Positions 53,364-64,000 of a DNA stretch of 64,000 nucleotides are shown piece by piece (the stretch's first letter is position 1; each line of letters opens with the position of its first letter). This DNA is from Cellvibrio sp. KY-GH-1 (GTDB lineage Bacteria; Pseudomonadota; Gammaproteobacteria; Pseudomonadales; Cellvibrionaceae): NCBI RefSeq assembly GCF_008806975.1, contig NZ_CP031728.1, positions 1,302,001 through 1,366,000 on the forward strand. The letters run 5' to 3'. The position numbers were made by a program, and so were the translations under genes. A model generated the notes under the pieces. The model had not been told where the DNA came from and searched no databases. It worked only from the letters and a program-made list of their open reading frames with translations.

Positions 53364-53708
53364 ATGATTCGAATTAAATATAGTGCCTGTACTTTAGTGT
53401 TCATGCTAACGGCAACACTTCAGATGCAAACCATAATGGCGGAAGAAATCCGCATCCCGGTCGGTGAGCAAGCCAAAACCCAACCTGCCGTAGATATGCC
53501 CGCAAAAGGCATGAGCAAAGAGCGCGTTAAAAGTTTATTTGGCGAACCACTGGAAGAAATCCCCGCAAAAGGAAAGCCACCGATTTCGCGCTGGAAGTAT
53601 CAGGAATTTACGGTTTATTTTGATAATAATACGGTGATTCATTGCGTCAGGAATTTTCATCCTACAACGGCACCAACCGGCAGCAGCAGCCAAAATACGA
53701 GCGAATAG
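53364..53708 (+). CDS. small secreted protein with C-terminal SmpA-like motif
   Basis: A 114-aa protein starting at ATG 53364 (GAGG upstream). It has a signal peptide (MIRIKYSACTLVFMLTATLQ, cleavage near TIMAEE), a Pro/Ala-rich linker and a small domain with GMSKERVKSLFGEPLEE...PPISRWKYQEFTVYFDNNTVIH. That motif resembles SmpA/OmlA-type domains (GMT.xxVxxxxGxP...W.Y....V.F..g.v). Probably periplasmic; function unknown. Confidence 0.75.
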   Translation: MIRIKYSACTLVFMLTATLQMQTIMAEEIRIPVGEQAKTQPAVDMPAKGMSKERVKSLFGEPLEEIPAKGKPPISRWKYQEFTVYFDNNTVIHCVRNFHPTTAPTGSSSQNTSE

Positions 53709-53756
53709 CACAACATCAACAAAAAAATATATCGTATTGTTCACCAAAAGGGGCGC

Positions 53757-53785
53757 AATAAAAAGGGCGCGATAAATCGCGCCCC
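53757..53785 (-). terminator. terminator of sthA
   Basis: A hairpin gggcgcga-taaa-tcgcgccc (53765-53784) followed on the minus strand by a T-rich run (complement of aataaaaa). It lies 25 bp past the sthA stop. Confidence 0.85.
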
Positions 53786-53808
53786 TACGAATAAAACAGT
53801 TAGCGGAA

Positions 53809-55224
53809 TTAACGACGACTAATGCGATTTACGCCATCCAATGCGGCAATACGATAAGCTTCAGCCATAGTCGGGTAATTGAAAATATTATTGAGGAAAT
53901 AATGGATATTATTGCCCTCGCCCGTTTGTTTCATAATCGCCTGGCCAATGTGCACAATCTCCGCAGCTTCAGCACCAAAGCAATGAACACCGAGAACTTC
54001 CAACGTATCGACATGGAACAATATTTTTAACATGCCAACGTCTTCGCCGCTGATTTGGCCACGTGCGGTATTTTTAAATAATGCGCGCCCCACTTCATAG
54101 GGCACTTTTGCCTGGGTCAATTCAGTTTCGGTTTTACCTACAGAGCTGATTTCCGGCAAGGTATAAATACCGGTGGGGACATCGTGCACCAACTGACATT
54201 GATCGCCAAAAATTCCGCCGGTAACTGCTCGACCTTGACCGTAAGAGGCGCTCGCCAAACTCGGCCAGCCAATCACATCACCAACGGCGTAGATATTTTC
54301 AACCTGCGTACGGTAACAATCATCCACTTTTAAATTTCCGCGATGATCTGCTTTTAACCCTGCCGCATCCAGATTTAAACCATCAGTGTTACCACTGCGT
54401 CCGTTACACCAGAGAATTGCATCCGCGCGCAAACGTTTGCCGGATTTAAGGAACAGCGTAACGCTACATTCACTCGCTTCAATCGCCTCATACTCTTCAG
54501 CATGGCGAACGGTGACCCCGCTATCGCGCAAGTGATAGCTGAGCGCATCGGAAATTTCATCATCCAGGAACGACAACAAACGATCGCGGTTATTAATTAA
54601 ATCAACGCGCATTCCCAAACCAGAAAAAATGGAGGCGTATTCACAACCGATAACACCAGCACCATAAATAATAATGTGACGCGGCGTATGCTCCATTTCC
54701 AGGATGGTGTCACTGTCGTAAATGCGCGGATGGGTAAAGTCAACATCGGCCGGGCGATAGGGTCTTGAGCCTGTGGCAATCACAATTTTTTCAGCGTAAA
54801 TGGTTTCAACTCCACCATCCAGCAACGAAAGACTAACAGTGTTGGCATCAACAAAAGAAGCTTGCCCGATATGCACATTCACCCGGTTGCGCACATAAAA
54901 GTTGGTGTGCATTTCGACTTGCTTGGGGATGACTTTGGCCGCAGATTGTAATACACGCGGAAAGGTCAAACGGCGGCTATCGCCGATTTCACGAAACAGA
55001 CTATTACTCTTGAATTGAATAACCTGCTTCACTACATGGCGCAGGGACTTGGAAGGGATTGTTCCTTTATGGGCGCAGCTGCCACCTACCAATGCCCTAT
55101 TTTCTATCACAGCTACTCGTTTACCAATTTTTGAGGCAGAGATAGCCGCACTTTCGCCAGAAGGCCCGGAGCCAATTACCAAAAGATCGTAGCTGTGATC
55201 CGCTGATTTTTTACGGCCTGTCAA
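53809..55224 (-). CDS. sthA: soluble pyridine nucleotide transhydrogenase
   Basis: A 471-aa FAD flavoprotein that reversibly transfers hydride between NADPH and NAD+, normally draining excess NADPH. N-terminal FAD-binding motif ([23 protein letters not shown]), the segment [20 protein letters not shown] where the redox Cys pair of related lipoamide dehydrogenases is replaced, as expected for SthA, the NAD(P)-binding motif [17 protein letters not shown] and the C-terminal dimerisation domain ([11 protein letters not shown] ... [15 protein letters not shown]). The sth-nqr neighbourhood is shared with Pseudomonas. Confidence 0.95.
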   Translation of the reverse strand: MTGRKKSADHSYDLLVIGSGPSGESAAISASKIGKRVAVIENRALVGGSCAHKGTIPSKSLRHVVKQVIQFKSNSLFREIGDSRRLTFPRVLQSAAKVIPKQVEMHTNFYVRNRVNVHIGQASFVDANTVSLSLLDGGVETIYAEKIVIATGSRPYRPADVDFTHPRIYDSDTILEMEHTPRHIIIYGAGVIGCEYASIFSGLGMRVDLINNRDRLLSFLDDEISDALSYHLRDSGVTVRHAEEYEAIEASECSVTLFLKSGKRLRADAILWCNGRSGNTDGLNLDAAGLKADHRGNLKVDDCYRTQVENIYAVGDVIGWPSLASASYGQGRAVTGGIFGDQCQLVHDVPTGIYTLPEISSVGKTETELTQAKVPYEVGRALFKNTARGQISGEDVGMLKILFHVDTLEVLGVHCFGAEAAEIVHIGQAIMKQTGEGNNIHYFLNNIFNYPTMAEAYRIAALDGVNRISRR

Positions 55225-55304
55225 TTTATTCCCCTTACACTAAATGACCGAATACATTGATAGTCTAGCAACAATTATTCCTGCTTAATTAATCATTTAG
55301 CGGT

Positions 55305-55562
55305 TTAGTTATTTTTTGATGGATTACTAGCATCATAGGAAAGATCTTTTGCAGTCTCGCTGGCCGATACCGGATTCGCTTTCTGCTCAGCACATTTGGC
55401 TTCATCACCACCGCAAAGCTCACAGACATAATTGGGATCACCCAGCGCTTTACCTACACCACCACAAGAACCAGATATCGGCTTTCTACCCAGCATCACG
55501 CTAATGGATAACGCAAAGGCAACAAATAACATCACAACCAGAGTAACGAGAAGGACTGCCAT
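55305..55562 (-). CDS. nqrM: Na+-NQR maturation protein NqrM
   Basis: An 85-aa protein with one N-terminal membrane helix (VLLVTLVVMLFVAFALSISVML) and four to five conserved cysteines in SGSCGGVGKALGDPNYVCELCGG...KCAEQ, the NqrM (DUF539) pattern. NqrM delivers iron for the Fe site between NqrD and NqrE. It is downstream of nqrF, separated from it by a terminator. Confidence 0.93.
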   Translation of the reverse strand: MAVLLVTLVVMLFVAFALSISVMLGRKPISGSCGGVGKALGDPNYVCELCGGDEAKCAEQKANPVSASETAKDLSYDASNPSKNN

Positions 55563-55612
55563 TATTCACTCCAAGGCGAAAACGCCACTCACACAATTTG
55601 CCATCTAAAAAC

Positions 55613-55644
55613 AAAAAACGAGGCGGGTTTCCCTGCCTCGTTTT
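55613..55644 (-). terminator. terminator of the nqrABCDEF operon
   Basis: On the minus strand a hairpin acgaggc/gcctcgt with additional ggg/ccc pairs is followed by a T6 run, 10 bp past the nqrF stop. It should end the nqr transcript before nqrM, which may then have its own promoter or depend on read-through. Confidence 0.85.
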
Positions 55645-55653
55645 CCTTATGCA

Positions 55654-56877
55654 TCAACCACCGAAGTCGTCGAGTAAAATGTTATCGTCTTCAACTCCCA
55701 GACTTTTTAACATTTTAATAACAGCGGCGTTCATCATTGGTGGACCGCACATGTAAAACTCACAATCTTCCGGCGCTGGATGGTCTTTCAGATAGTTTTC
55801 ATACAACACATTGTGAATGAAACCTGTCAAACCACTCCAGTTGTCTTCCGGCTGTGGATCTGACAAAGCAATGTGCCATTTGAAGTTGTCGTTCTCTGAT
55901 TGCAGCATATCGTAATCTTCTTTGTAGAAGAGCTCACGCAACGAACGAGCACCATACCAGAAGGACATTTTGCGCTTGGTTTTAAGGCGACGCAACTGAT
56001 CGAAAATGTGCGAACGCATTGGCGCCATGCCTGCACCACCACCAATGAATACCATTTCCGCATCGGTCTTCTTCGCGAAAAACTCACCAAATGGTCCGTA
56101 CACCGTAACTTTATCGCCTGCCTTCAGATTAAACACGAACGACGACATTTTGCCCGGTGGAATGCCTTGCGATTTTGGCGGAGGAGTTGCAATACGGATA
56201 TTGAACTTAACTACACCTTTCTCTTCCGGGTAATTCGCCATGGAATACGCGCGAATAACAGGCTCATCGACTTTGGATTCTAAATTAAAGAACCCAAAAC
56301 GCTCCCAATCACCACGATACTCAGACTCAATCTCAAAGTTAGAGAACTTCACGTGATGCGGGGGGCATTCCAACTGCACGTAACCACCCGCGCGGAAATC
56401 GACGCTCTCACCTTCCGGCAAGCGCAAAGTCAACTCTTTAATAAAGGTCGCCACGTTCGGATTGGACTCGACGGTGGTTACCCACTGCTTAACACCAAAC
56501 ACTTCTTCCGGAACATGAATTTTCATGTTTTGCTTTACCGGAACCTGACAGCTCAAACGCCAACCTTCATTTTGTTCACGACGGTTAAAGTGCGCCTCTT
56601 CCGTAGGAAGAATAGAGCCACCACCATCATTCACAATACAGCGACACTGTGCACAACTACCACCACCACCACAAGCAGAAGCGAGAAACACATTGTTTCC
56701 GGCCAATGTTTGCAACAACTTACCGCCCGCAGGAACAGTAATGGTTTTCTCATCATTGATAAGAATTTGCACATCGCCACTGTTAACCAGCTTCGCTTGC
56801 GCTACCAGAATGACCACCACCAGTGCAAGCACGATGAAGGTGAACATTCCAACGCCTAATAAAATCTCGGTATTCAT
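55654..56877 (-). CDS. nqrF: Na+-translocating NADH:quinone reductase subunit F
   Basis: A 407-aa subunit that oxidises NADH and feeds electrons into Na+-NQR. One N-terminal helix, a ferredoxin-like 2Fe-2S domain ([16 protein letters not shown] and a later Cys in RLSCQVP), an FAD domain with [11 protein letters not shown] and an NADH domain with [13 protein letters not shown] and FYMCGPPMM near the C-terminus. Length as in Vibrio (about 408 aa). Last gene of the nqr operon. Confidence 0.97.
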   Translation of the reverse strand: MNTEILLGVGMFTFIVLALVVVILVAQAKLVNSGDVQILINDEKTITVPAGGKLLQTLAGNNVFLASACGGGGSCAQCRCIVNDGGGSILPTEEAHFNRREQNEGWRLSCQVPVKQNMKIHVPEEVFGVKQWVTTVESNPNVATFIKELTLRLPEGESVDFRAGGYVQLECPPHHVKFSNFEIESEYRGDWERFGFFNLESKVDEPVIRAYSMANYPEEKGVVKFNIRIATPPPKSQGIPPGKMSSFVFNLKAGDKVTVYGPFGEFFAKKTDAEMVFIGGGAGMAPMRSHIFDQLRRLKTKRKMSFWYGARSLRELFYKEDYDMLQSENDNFKWHIALSDPQPEDNWSGLTGFIHNVLYENYLKDHPAPEDCEFYMCGPPMMNAAVIKMLKSLGVEDDNILLDDFGG

Positions 56878-56894
56878 GTACTTCCCCGCTTAGC

Positions 56895-57503
56895 TTAGAG
56901 AGAGATACCGCCAAAGGACATGAAGCCCAATGACATCAATCCCACGGTAATAAAGGTAATACCCAAGCCACGCAGACCTTCAGGTACATCGGAGTATTTC
57001 ATTTTTTCTTTAATGCTTGCCAGAACAACAATCGCAATTGCCCAACCCGCACCAGAACCAACGCCATAGACTACGCTTTCAGTGAAATTGTAATCGCGCT
57101 CCACCATGAACAAAGAGCCAGCCATAATTACGCAGTTTACAGTGATCAATGGAAGGAACACACCCAACGCGTTGTAGAGCGCCGGCATATATTTATCCAT
57201 AACGATTTCCATGATCTGCACAATTGCAGCGATTACACCAATAAATGAAATGAAGCTAAGGAAGGTCAAATCCACACCGGTCACACCAGCCCAAGCCAGC
57301 GCATCTTCTTTTAACAGATAAGTCAAAATGAGATTGTTCGCCGGCACAGTCAGGGTTTGCACTACGATTACCGCAATGCCCAGGCCGATCGCCGCGTTAA
57401 TTTTCTTGGACATTGCCATGAATGAACACATACCCAAGAAAAACGCCAACGCCATGTTCTCAATAAAAATAGAGCGTACAAATAAACCGATTAAGTGTTC
57501 CAT
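56895..57503 (-). CDS. nqrE: Na+-translocating NADH:quinone reductase subunit E
   Basis: A 202-aa integral membrane subunit with about six helices ([38 protein letters not shown], and others). With NqrD it forms an inverted pair that holds an iron centre through conserved cysteines (one in FFLGMCSFM, one in [11 protein letters not shown]). One-base overlap with nqrD. Confidence 0.96.
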   Translation of the reverse strand: MEHLIGLFVRSIFIENMALAFFLGMCSFMAMSKKINAAIGLGIAVIVVQTLTVPANNLILTYLLKEDALAWAGVTGVDLTFLSFISFIGVIAAIVQIMEIVMDKYMPALYNALGVFLPLITVNCVIMAGSLFMVERDYNFTESVVYGVGSGAGWAIAIVVLASIKEKMKYSDVPEGLRGLGITFITVGLMSLGFMSFGGISL

Positions 57504-58171
57504 TATACAATCTCCTGCGTTTTCACTGAGTTAGGAGCAATCTTGAAATCTACTTTCTCCACCTGATTTTTCTTCCAGGTACGCATTCCCCAAATAATCA
57601 TTCCGATAATGAAGAACGCACTCGGTGGCAGCAACAGCAGACCATTCGGCACATACCAACCACCATCAGTCACAGTGGGTAGAATTTGAATACCGAACCA
57701 CTTGCCTGCACCGAAAATTTCACGGAAGGTCGCAATAACGATCAGCAGCGCTGAATATCCCAGACCATGACCAATCCCATCAAGGAAGCTTGGTACGGGT
57801 GGATTTTTCAACGCAAACGCTTCGGTGCGGCCCATCACGATACAGTTGGTGATGATCAAACCCACGAATACCGACAATTGTTTACTAATGTCATAAGCAA
57901 CTGCTTTGAGCACCTGGTCAACCACAATCACCAACGCAGAGATGATGATCATCTGCGCGATAATACGTACACTGTTTGGTAAATAGTTACGCACCAGTGA
58001 TACGAAAAAGTTAGAGAACGCCGATACCAGAGTCAAACCTATCGCCATTACCAAACTTACTTTTACGCTTGAAGTAACCGCCAGCGCCGAGCAAATACCA
58101 AGAATCTGAAGGATAACGGGGTTATTCTCCAAAATTGGTTTAGTGAGCAAATCTTTTGTTTTAGTACTCAT
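57503..58171 (-). CDS. nqrD: Na+-translocating NADH:quinone reductase subunit D
   Basis: A 222-aa membrane subunit paralogous to NqrE, with about six helices and the conserved cysteines in [11 protein letters not shown] and [11 protein letters not shown] that bind the Fe centre with NqrE. The operon overlap with nqrE and 2-nt gap to nqrC are typical. Confidence 0.96.
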   Translation of the reverse strand: MSTKTKDLLTKPILENNPVILQILGICSALAVTSSVKVSLVMAIGLTLVSAFSNFFVSLVRNYLPNSVRIIAQMIIISALVIVVDQVLKAVAYDISKQLSVFVGLIITNCIVMGRTEAFALKNPPVPSFLDGIGHGLGYSALLIVIATFREIFGAGKWFGIQILPTVTDGGWYVPNGLLLLPPSAFFIIGMIIWGMRTWKKNQVEKVDFKIAPNSVKTQEIV

Positions 58172-58173
58172 GA

Positions 58174-58950
58174 TTATGCATCTCCGTTCTTCAGATTAGT
58201 GAGGAAGGGTTTGAAACCGCTATCACCCATCCAATATTTAACGAGATTACGAACACCATTACTGGTCAAGGTAGCGCCTGACAGGCCATCTACTTTGTGC
58301 TCAGCGTCTGGAGTTTCGCCATCAACATGCCCTTTGATTACCTCAATCTTAACATCGCCGGATTCTGAATAGACTTTTTTGCCTACCCACAATTGTTTCC
58401 ATTTTGGATTATCCACCTCACCACCAAGACCAGGAGTTTCCAATTGTTCGTAAAAACCAAAACCGATAACGGTATTCAGGTCTTTATCCAAAGCAACGAA
58501 TCCAGACATGGTTGACCATAGGCCGTAACCGCGAACAGGAAGGATAACTTTAGCTAAACCATTTTCGTCGTTAACCAAAAATACCTTGGCAAATTTTTCA
58601 CGACGAATCAGCTTGGCAATGTCATCTTCTGCTGAAAGCTTTTCAGACAATTCCGGGTTCTTTGAAGAAGCACGCTGATCAAATTTATCCACATCGGTGA
58701 TGGCATCAGTGAATTTACCTGACTGAAGATCGACAATTTTTACTTCAACTTTCTTAAACTGCTCTTCGACCGTTTGATCAGGATTATAAATACCTGCGAT
58801 TTTCAAAACGTTAGTTTTGAAGTCCAATGTCTTGTTGGCTGCTTGAACCGGCTTAAGCAGAACGGCAGCACTCGCCACCAATACAGAGGCAACCAGACAC
58901 ATAATTAATGTGACTGTGATTGTGTACTTTGCTGTTTGTTGGTTAGCCAC
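58174..58950 (-). CDS. nqrC: Na+-translocating NADH:quinone reductase subunit C
   Basis: A 258-aa subunit with one N-terminal helix and a periplasmic domain carrying covalently bound FMN on the Thr of the SGAT motif ([14 protein letters not shown]). I choose the GTG at 58950 ([17 protein letters not shown]) because it has GGAGA upstream; the longer frame to 59019 is inside nqrB. It overlaps nqrB by 8 nt. Confidence 0.95.
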   Translation of the reverse strand: MANQQTAKYTITVTLIMCLVASVLVASAAVLLKPVQAANKTLDFKTNVLKIAGIYNPDQTVEEQFKKVEVKIVDLQSGKFTDAITDVDKFDQRASSKNPELSEKLSAEDDIAKLIRREKFAKVFLVNDENGLAKVILPVRGYGLWSTMSGFVALDKDLNTVIGFGFYEQLETPGLGGEVDNPKWKQLWVGKKVYSESGDVKIEVIKGHVDGETPDAEHKVDGLSGATLTSNGVRNLVKYWMGDSGFKPFLTNLKNGDA

Positions 58951-60148
58951 GAGCAAGTCTCCGTTTAATGTTGGATTGAACAACGAAGTAATCGATGGTT
59001 GGAGCGAACATGTTGGCAAATAAAATCGCCAGCATCATGCCCTCTGGATAAGCCGGGTTAACCACACGAATGGTGATCACCATAAAGCCAATCAACGCAC
59101 CGAATATCCACTTGCCGGTATTAGTCATAGCTGCTGACACAGGGTCGGTAGCCATAAAGAACAAACCGAACGCATAACCGCCCAACACAAAGTGCCACCA
59201 GAAAGGCATTTGGAACATCGGGTTTTTACTATCCGCACCAAGCCAGTTGTAGAGCAATACCGTTACAACGGTACCCGCCAATACCCCCAACACAATGCGC
59301 GTAGACGCGATCCCCATAATCAGCAGTGCAATACCACCAATCATCAGCGCCAATGTAGAAGTCTCACCGATAGAACCTTGCTCGAAGCCGAGGAAAGCAT
59401 CCATCCAGGTCAGGTGACCGGCAACCAGTGCCTCCATCCCACCTTGAGCTGCAACAGACAATGCAGTTGCGCCGGTGTAACCATCCACCGCAGTCCACAC
59501 TGCATCACCTGACATTTCTGCAGGGTAAGCAAAGAAGAGGAATGCGCGACCAACCAGTGCCGGGTTGAGGAAGTTTTTACCAGTACCACCAAAAACTTCT
59601 TTACCAATCACCACGCCAAAACTGATGCCCAATGCAGCTTGCCATAACGGCAAATCAGGCGGGCAAGTGAGTGCAAACAGAATAGAAGTTACAAAGAAAC
59701 CTTCGTTCACTTCATGACCGCGCACCATGGCGAATAAAACTTCCCAAAGGCCACCCACGATGAATACTGTGGCATATATAGGAAGGAAGTACGCTGCACC
59801 CAGCACCAGGTTATCCCATATGCTGTCAGGGTTGTGACCTGCAAACCAGCTAGCCAATACGCCGTGCCAGTTGTCGATGCCAGTTGCGCCAGTCGCCGCC
59901 AAAATGGTGTTGGCTTGCAACCCAACGTTGTACATACCGAAGAACATCGCCGGAAATGCACAGAGCCAAACAGTAATCATGATGCGCTTAAGATCAATGC
60001 CATCGCGCACATGAGAGGTCGACTTGGTAACGTCTGCAGGTTTGTAGAAAATGGTGTCTGCCGCTTCGTAAAGGGCGTACCACTTCTCGTATTTACCGCC
60101 TTTGTGGAAATGCGGCTCCATGTTGTCGAGTATTTTTCTCAGACTCAT
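58943..60148 (-). CDS. nqrB: Na+-translocating NADH:quinone reductase subunit B
   Basis: A 401-aa membrane subunit that binds covalent FMN on the Thr of [10 protein letters not shown] and also riboflavin, and contributes the Na+ pathway. About ten helices. N-terminus [20 protein letters not shown] is characteristic. Both ApbE flavinylation targets (this and NqrC) are present. Confidence 0.96.
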   Translation of the reverse strand: MSLRKILDNMEPHFHKGGKYEKWYALYEAADTIFYKPADVTKSTSHVRDGIDLKRIMITVWLCAFPAMFFGMYNVGLQANTILAATGATGIDNWHGVLASWFAGHNPDSIWDNLVLGAAYFLPIYATVFIVGGLWEVLFAMVRGHEVNEGFFVTSILFALTCPPDLPLWQAALGISFGVVIGKEVFGGTGKNFLNPALVGRAFLFFAYPAEMSGDAVWTAVDGYTGATALSVAAQGGMEALVAGHLTWMDAFLGFEQGSIGETSTLALMIGGIALLIMGIASTRIVLGVLAGTVVTVLLYNWLGADSKNPMFQMPFWWHFVLGGYAFGLFFMATDPVSAAMTNTGKWIFGALIGFMVITIRVVNPAYPEGMMLAILFANMFAPTIDYFVVQSNIKRRLARG

Positions 60149-60151
60149 TTA

Positions 60152-61957
<1,806 letters not shown>

Positions 61958-63394
61958 TTATTTGAGCGCAGAAATAAATTCCAGCGCAGGTTGCGGATAT
62001 ACACCCAACCAAACAATCAGCACTGCCATCAACACTACCAAGAGTACGCTGGAACGACTTATCGCTACTTGATCAGCGTTTGAGTTAGGTTCACGCGAAA
62101 ATAACGAAATCATCAATCGCAGGTAGTAATACAAACCTACCCCACTCCCCACAACCAAAGCCGCCAGCAATACCCAACTGCTGGCATTAACCGCCGTCAT
62201 GAATACGTAGAACTTACCGATAAAACCGGTGGTAAGCGGAATCCCTGCCAGGGAAAGCATGACAAACACCATGGCAGCGCCAAGGTAAGGGTTGCGCCAG
62301 AAAAGGCCGCGGAAATTGGCGATATTTTCGCCATCACCTGCATCAGCCGCACGCGACATGGCGCTGATGGCACCGAACGCGCCTAAGGTTGTAACCACAT
62401 AAGCTAAGAGATACACATTGACGGTTTGCACATCTACAGTAACGCCAGCTGCAAGGGGTATAAATAGATAACCCATATGCGCAATAGACGAATAGGCAAG
62501 CATGCGTTTTACGTTATCCTGGGTCAGCGCAAGCAAGTTACCCACCACAATGGACAGCACCAAAATAGCGATAAACACCGGCTGCAAGAAATGGGTAAGC
62601 TCAACCGGTGCTTGCACCAGCAACCGAATCAATACCGCTAAAACCGCAACTTTGCTTACTGTCGCCAGAAGCGCACCGACGGGCGCAGGCGCACCTTGAT
62701 AAACATCTGGAGTCCACAAATGGAAAGGAGCCAATGACAGCTTGAAACACATAGCGATCGCAATCATTGCGACACCAAAACCCGCCAGATAGGAATCAGC
62801 AACGAGCACTGACTTGCTCAACCCCACCAGCGATAACGTGCCCACTTGTGCATAAACCAATGCCATACCAAACAACATAAATGCCGATGCGGCAGCGGAA
62901 AGAATTAAATATTTAACGCCAGCTTCAAGCGCGCGATTGCGTTCGTAGTTATAAGCCACCATGCCGTAGACAGGTACAGACAATAATTCAAGGCCAATAA
63001 AAAACGATGCCATGTGACTACTGGCCACTAACACCAATCCACCAATGACGGCAATTAATAACAACAGATAAACTTCTTCGCGATTGCCCGAATACACCAG
63101 TAAAAAATTGCGTAAGAAAAATGCGCAAACCAATCCAGCAAATAGCATTAGCAACGTATAAAAATAAGCGGTGTTATCAAATAACAACAAACCGGTAACG
63201 GGTGTTGGAACTGAATCGGCAAACGCAGGCGTAAATTGCAGTGATAACAAACTTAATAGAAAGCCGGCAACGGTGATCCAGAAACTAATGGCATGATCAC
63301 GTTTAATCGCAATGGCCAACATCAAGATCACAGTTGTAAAACTTAATACAACAATCGGAAGCAGCGGTAAAAAGGTAGCGGCAGTAAAATTCAT
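61958..63394 (-). CDS. nuoN: NADH-quinone oxidoreductase subunit N
   Basis: A 478-aa antiporter-like membrane subunit of complex I with about 14 helices. Typical pieces are FIGLELLSVPVYGMVAYNYERNRALEAGVKYLILSAAASAFMLFG with the conserved Glu and Lys of the proton path, and KLSLAPFHLWTPDVYQGAPAPVGALLATVSK. Length matches NuoN (E. coli 485 aa). Last gene of a nuo operon that continues to the right, so the organism carries both proton- and Na+-pumping NADH dehydrogenases. Confidence 0.96.
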   Translation of the reverse strand: MNFTAATFLPLLPIVVLSFTTVILMLAIAIKRDHAISFWITVAGFLLSLLSLQFTPAFADSVPTPVTGLLLFDNTAYFYTLLMLFAGLVCAFFLRNFLLVYSGNREEVYLLLLIAVIGGLVLVASSHMASFFIGLELLSVPVYGMVAYNYERNRALEAGVKYLILSAAASAFMLFGMALVYAQVGTLSLVGLSKSVLVADSYLAGFGVAMIAIAMCFKLSLAPFHLWTPDVYQGAPAPVGALLATVSKVAVLAVLIRLLVQAPVELTHFLQPVFIAILVLSIVVGNLLALTQDNVKRMLAYSSIAHMGYLFIPLAAGVTVDVQTVNVYLLAYVVTTLGAFGAISAMSRAADAGDGENIANFRGLFWRNPYLGAAMVFVMLSLAGIPLTTGFIGKFYVFMTAVNASSWVLLAALVVGSGVGLYYYLRLMISLFSREPNSNADQVAISRSSVLLVVLMAVLIVWLGVYPQPALEFISALK

Positions 63395-63401
63395 ATCAAC
63401 C

Positions 63402-64000
63402 TCAGGGAGTCACAACGGGAGACGCTGAGCCCCCAACAGGCAAAGGACCAGTCAATAATGGATTTGAAACATCTACAGGTGCGTAGGTGTGCTGGATAAA
63501 TGTCATCGCATCCACTGAAACATTTAACAAAGGTTGTGGATAGAAGCCTATCGCCAACAATACTACTGCCAGTGAAACAACCAACGTTAACTCCCTCGCA
63601 GAAAGATCAACGCCCTTTCCCTCTGTGGCAGACTTTCCGAACAAAGTACGATGAATCAAAATCAATGAATAGACACCAGCCAACACCAGACTTGCGGTTG
63701 CAACAATGGTAAGCACTGGAACGACTTTAAAGGCGCCCACCAAAATCAGGAACTCACCAACAAAGTTCGCGGTACCTGGAATACCTAACAAGGCCGCCGC
63801 AAAAAACATTAACAAGGCGGGCAAGTAACTGTAATTCGCCCAGAGGCCGCCCATCTTGCGCATATCGTAAGTGCCGAGACGTTCATGCAATTGACCCGCA
63901 AGTACAAACAAACCACCGGCACACAAACCGTGAGCGAGCATTTGAATCGCAAGCCCTTGCAGGGTTAGCAAATTGCCGGAATAAATACCGATTAATACAA
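63402..64000 (-). CDS. nuoM: NADH-quinone oxidoreductase subunit M (C-terminal part)
   Basis: The 3' end of nuoM, cut by the window edge; the frame stays open to base 64000 with no start. The visible part includes VLIGIYSGN...LQGLAIQMLAHGLCAGGLFVLAGQL, GIPGTANFVGEFLIL and IHRTLFGK, all typical of the C-terminal antiporter half of NuoM. It is 7 nt upstream of nuoN. Confidence 0.93.
   Translation of the reverse strand, partial: VLIGIYSGNLLTLQGLAIQMLAHGLCAGGLFVLAGQLHERLGTYDMRKMGGLWANYSYLPALLMFFAAALLGIPGTANFVGEFLILVGAFKVVPVLTIVATASLVLAGVYSLILIHRTLFGKSATEGKGVDLSARELTLVVSLAVVLLAIGFYPQPLLNVSVDAMTFIQHTYAPVDVSNPLLTGPLPVGGSASPVVTP

Overview
The window looks like part of a gammaproteobacterial chromosome, most likely Cellvibrio or another member of the Cellvibrionaceae. 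The evidence is a pseudomonad-like gene order (gacA-uvrC-pgsA-tRNA; exbB-exbD-lpxK-kdsB-PTPase-murB; comEC-DUF2062-lolCDE-PilZ-sthA-nqr), an Na+-translocating NADH:quinone reductase operon and the kind of giant RTX proteins found in that group. The genus is an inference; no rRNA is present.

Region 1 (1-9.36 kb) is the right end of an integrated phage-like element next to tRNA-Leu(UAA). A plus-strand run of small genes (HTH protein, degenerate dNMP-kinase-like protein, KilAC-like protein, DUF2303 protein) leads into a complete diversity-generating retroelement (DGR): a C-type-lectin-like variable protein with a 3' variable repeat (VR), an Avd-type accessory protein, a template repeat (TR) and a DGR reverse transcriptase. 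TR and VR differ at 14 positions and every one is an adenine in the TR, the hallmark of adenine-specific mutagenic retrohoming. A 34-aa membrane peptide, a C5-cytosine methyltransferase, an AlpA/Xis-like regulator and a convergent tyrosine integrase follow. Five TACGTAA-like repeats spaced 11-12 bp lie directly upstream of the integrase.

Region 2 (9.36-17.6 kb) is core genome on the minus strand: tRNA-Leu, tRNA-Cys, pgsA, uvrC, gacA/uvrY, then murB, LMW phosphatase, kdsB, lpxK, exbD, exbB.

Region 3 (17.8-46.0 kb) is an accessory island placed between exbB and comEC, which are neighbours in pseudomonads as I recall. It encodes type I secretion of RTX proteins: ABC exporter, HlyD adaptor, a glycosyltransferase and a tandem array of RTX genes alternating with small membrane-protein genes. 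Three RTX genes share an 841-bp module but carry different N-terminal domains, and the small membrane proteins resemble immunity or companion genes. Nearly everything is broken: the exporter by an IS1182-family element, one RTX gene and one companion gene by two copies of an IS3-family element, and four loci by single-base homopolymer frameshifts. The island reads as a polymorphic effector array in decay, or as a phase-variable one.

Region 4 (46.1-64 kb) is core genome again: comEC, DUF2062, lolC-lolD-lolE, a PilZ protein, a small secreted protein, sthA, nqrM, nqrABCDEF, nuoN and the 3' part of nuoM cut by the window edge.
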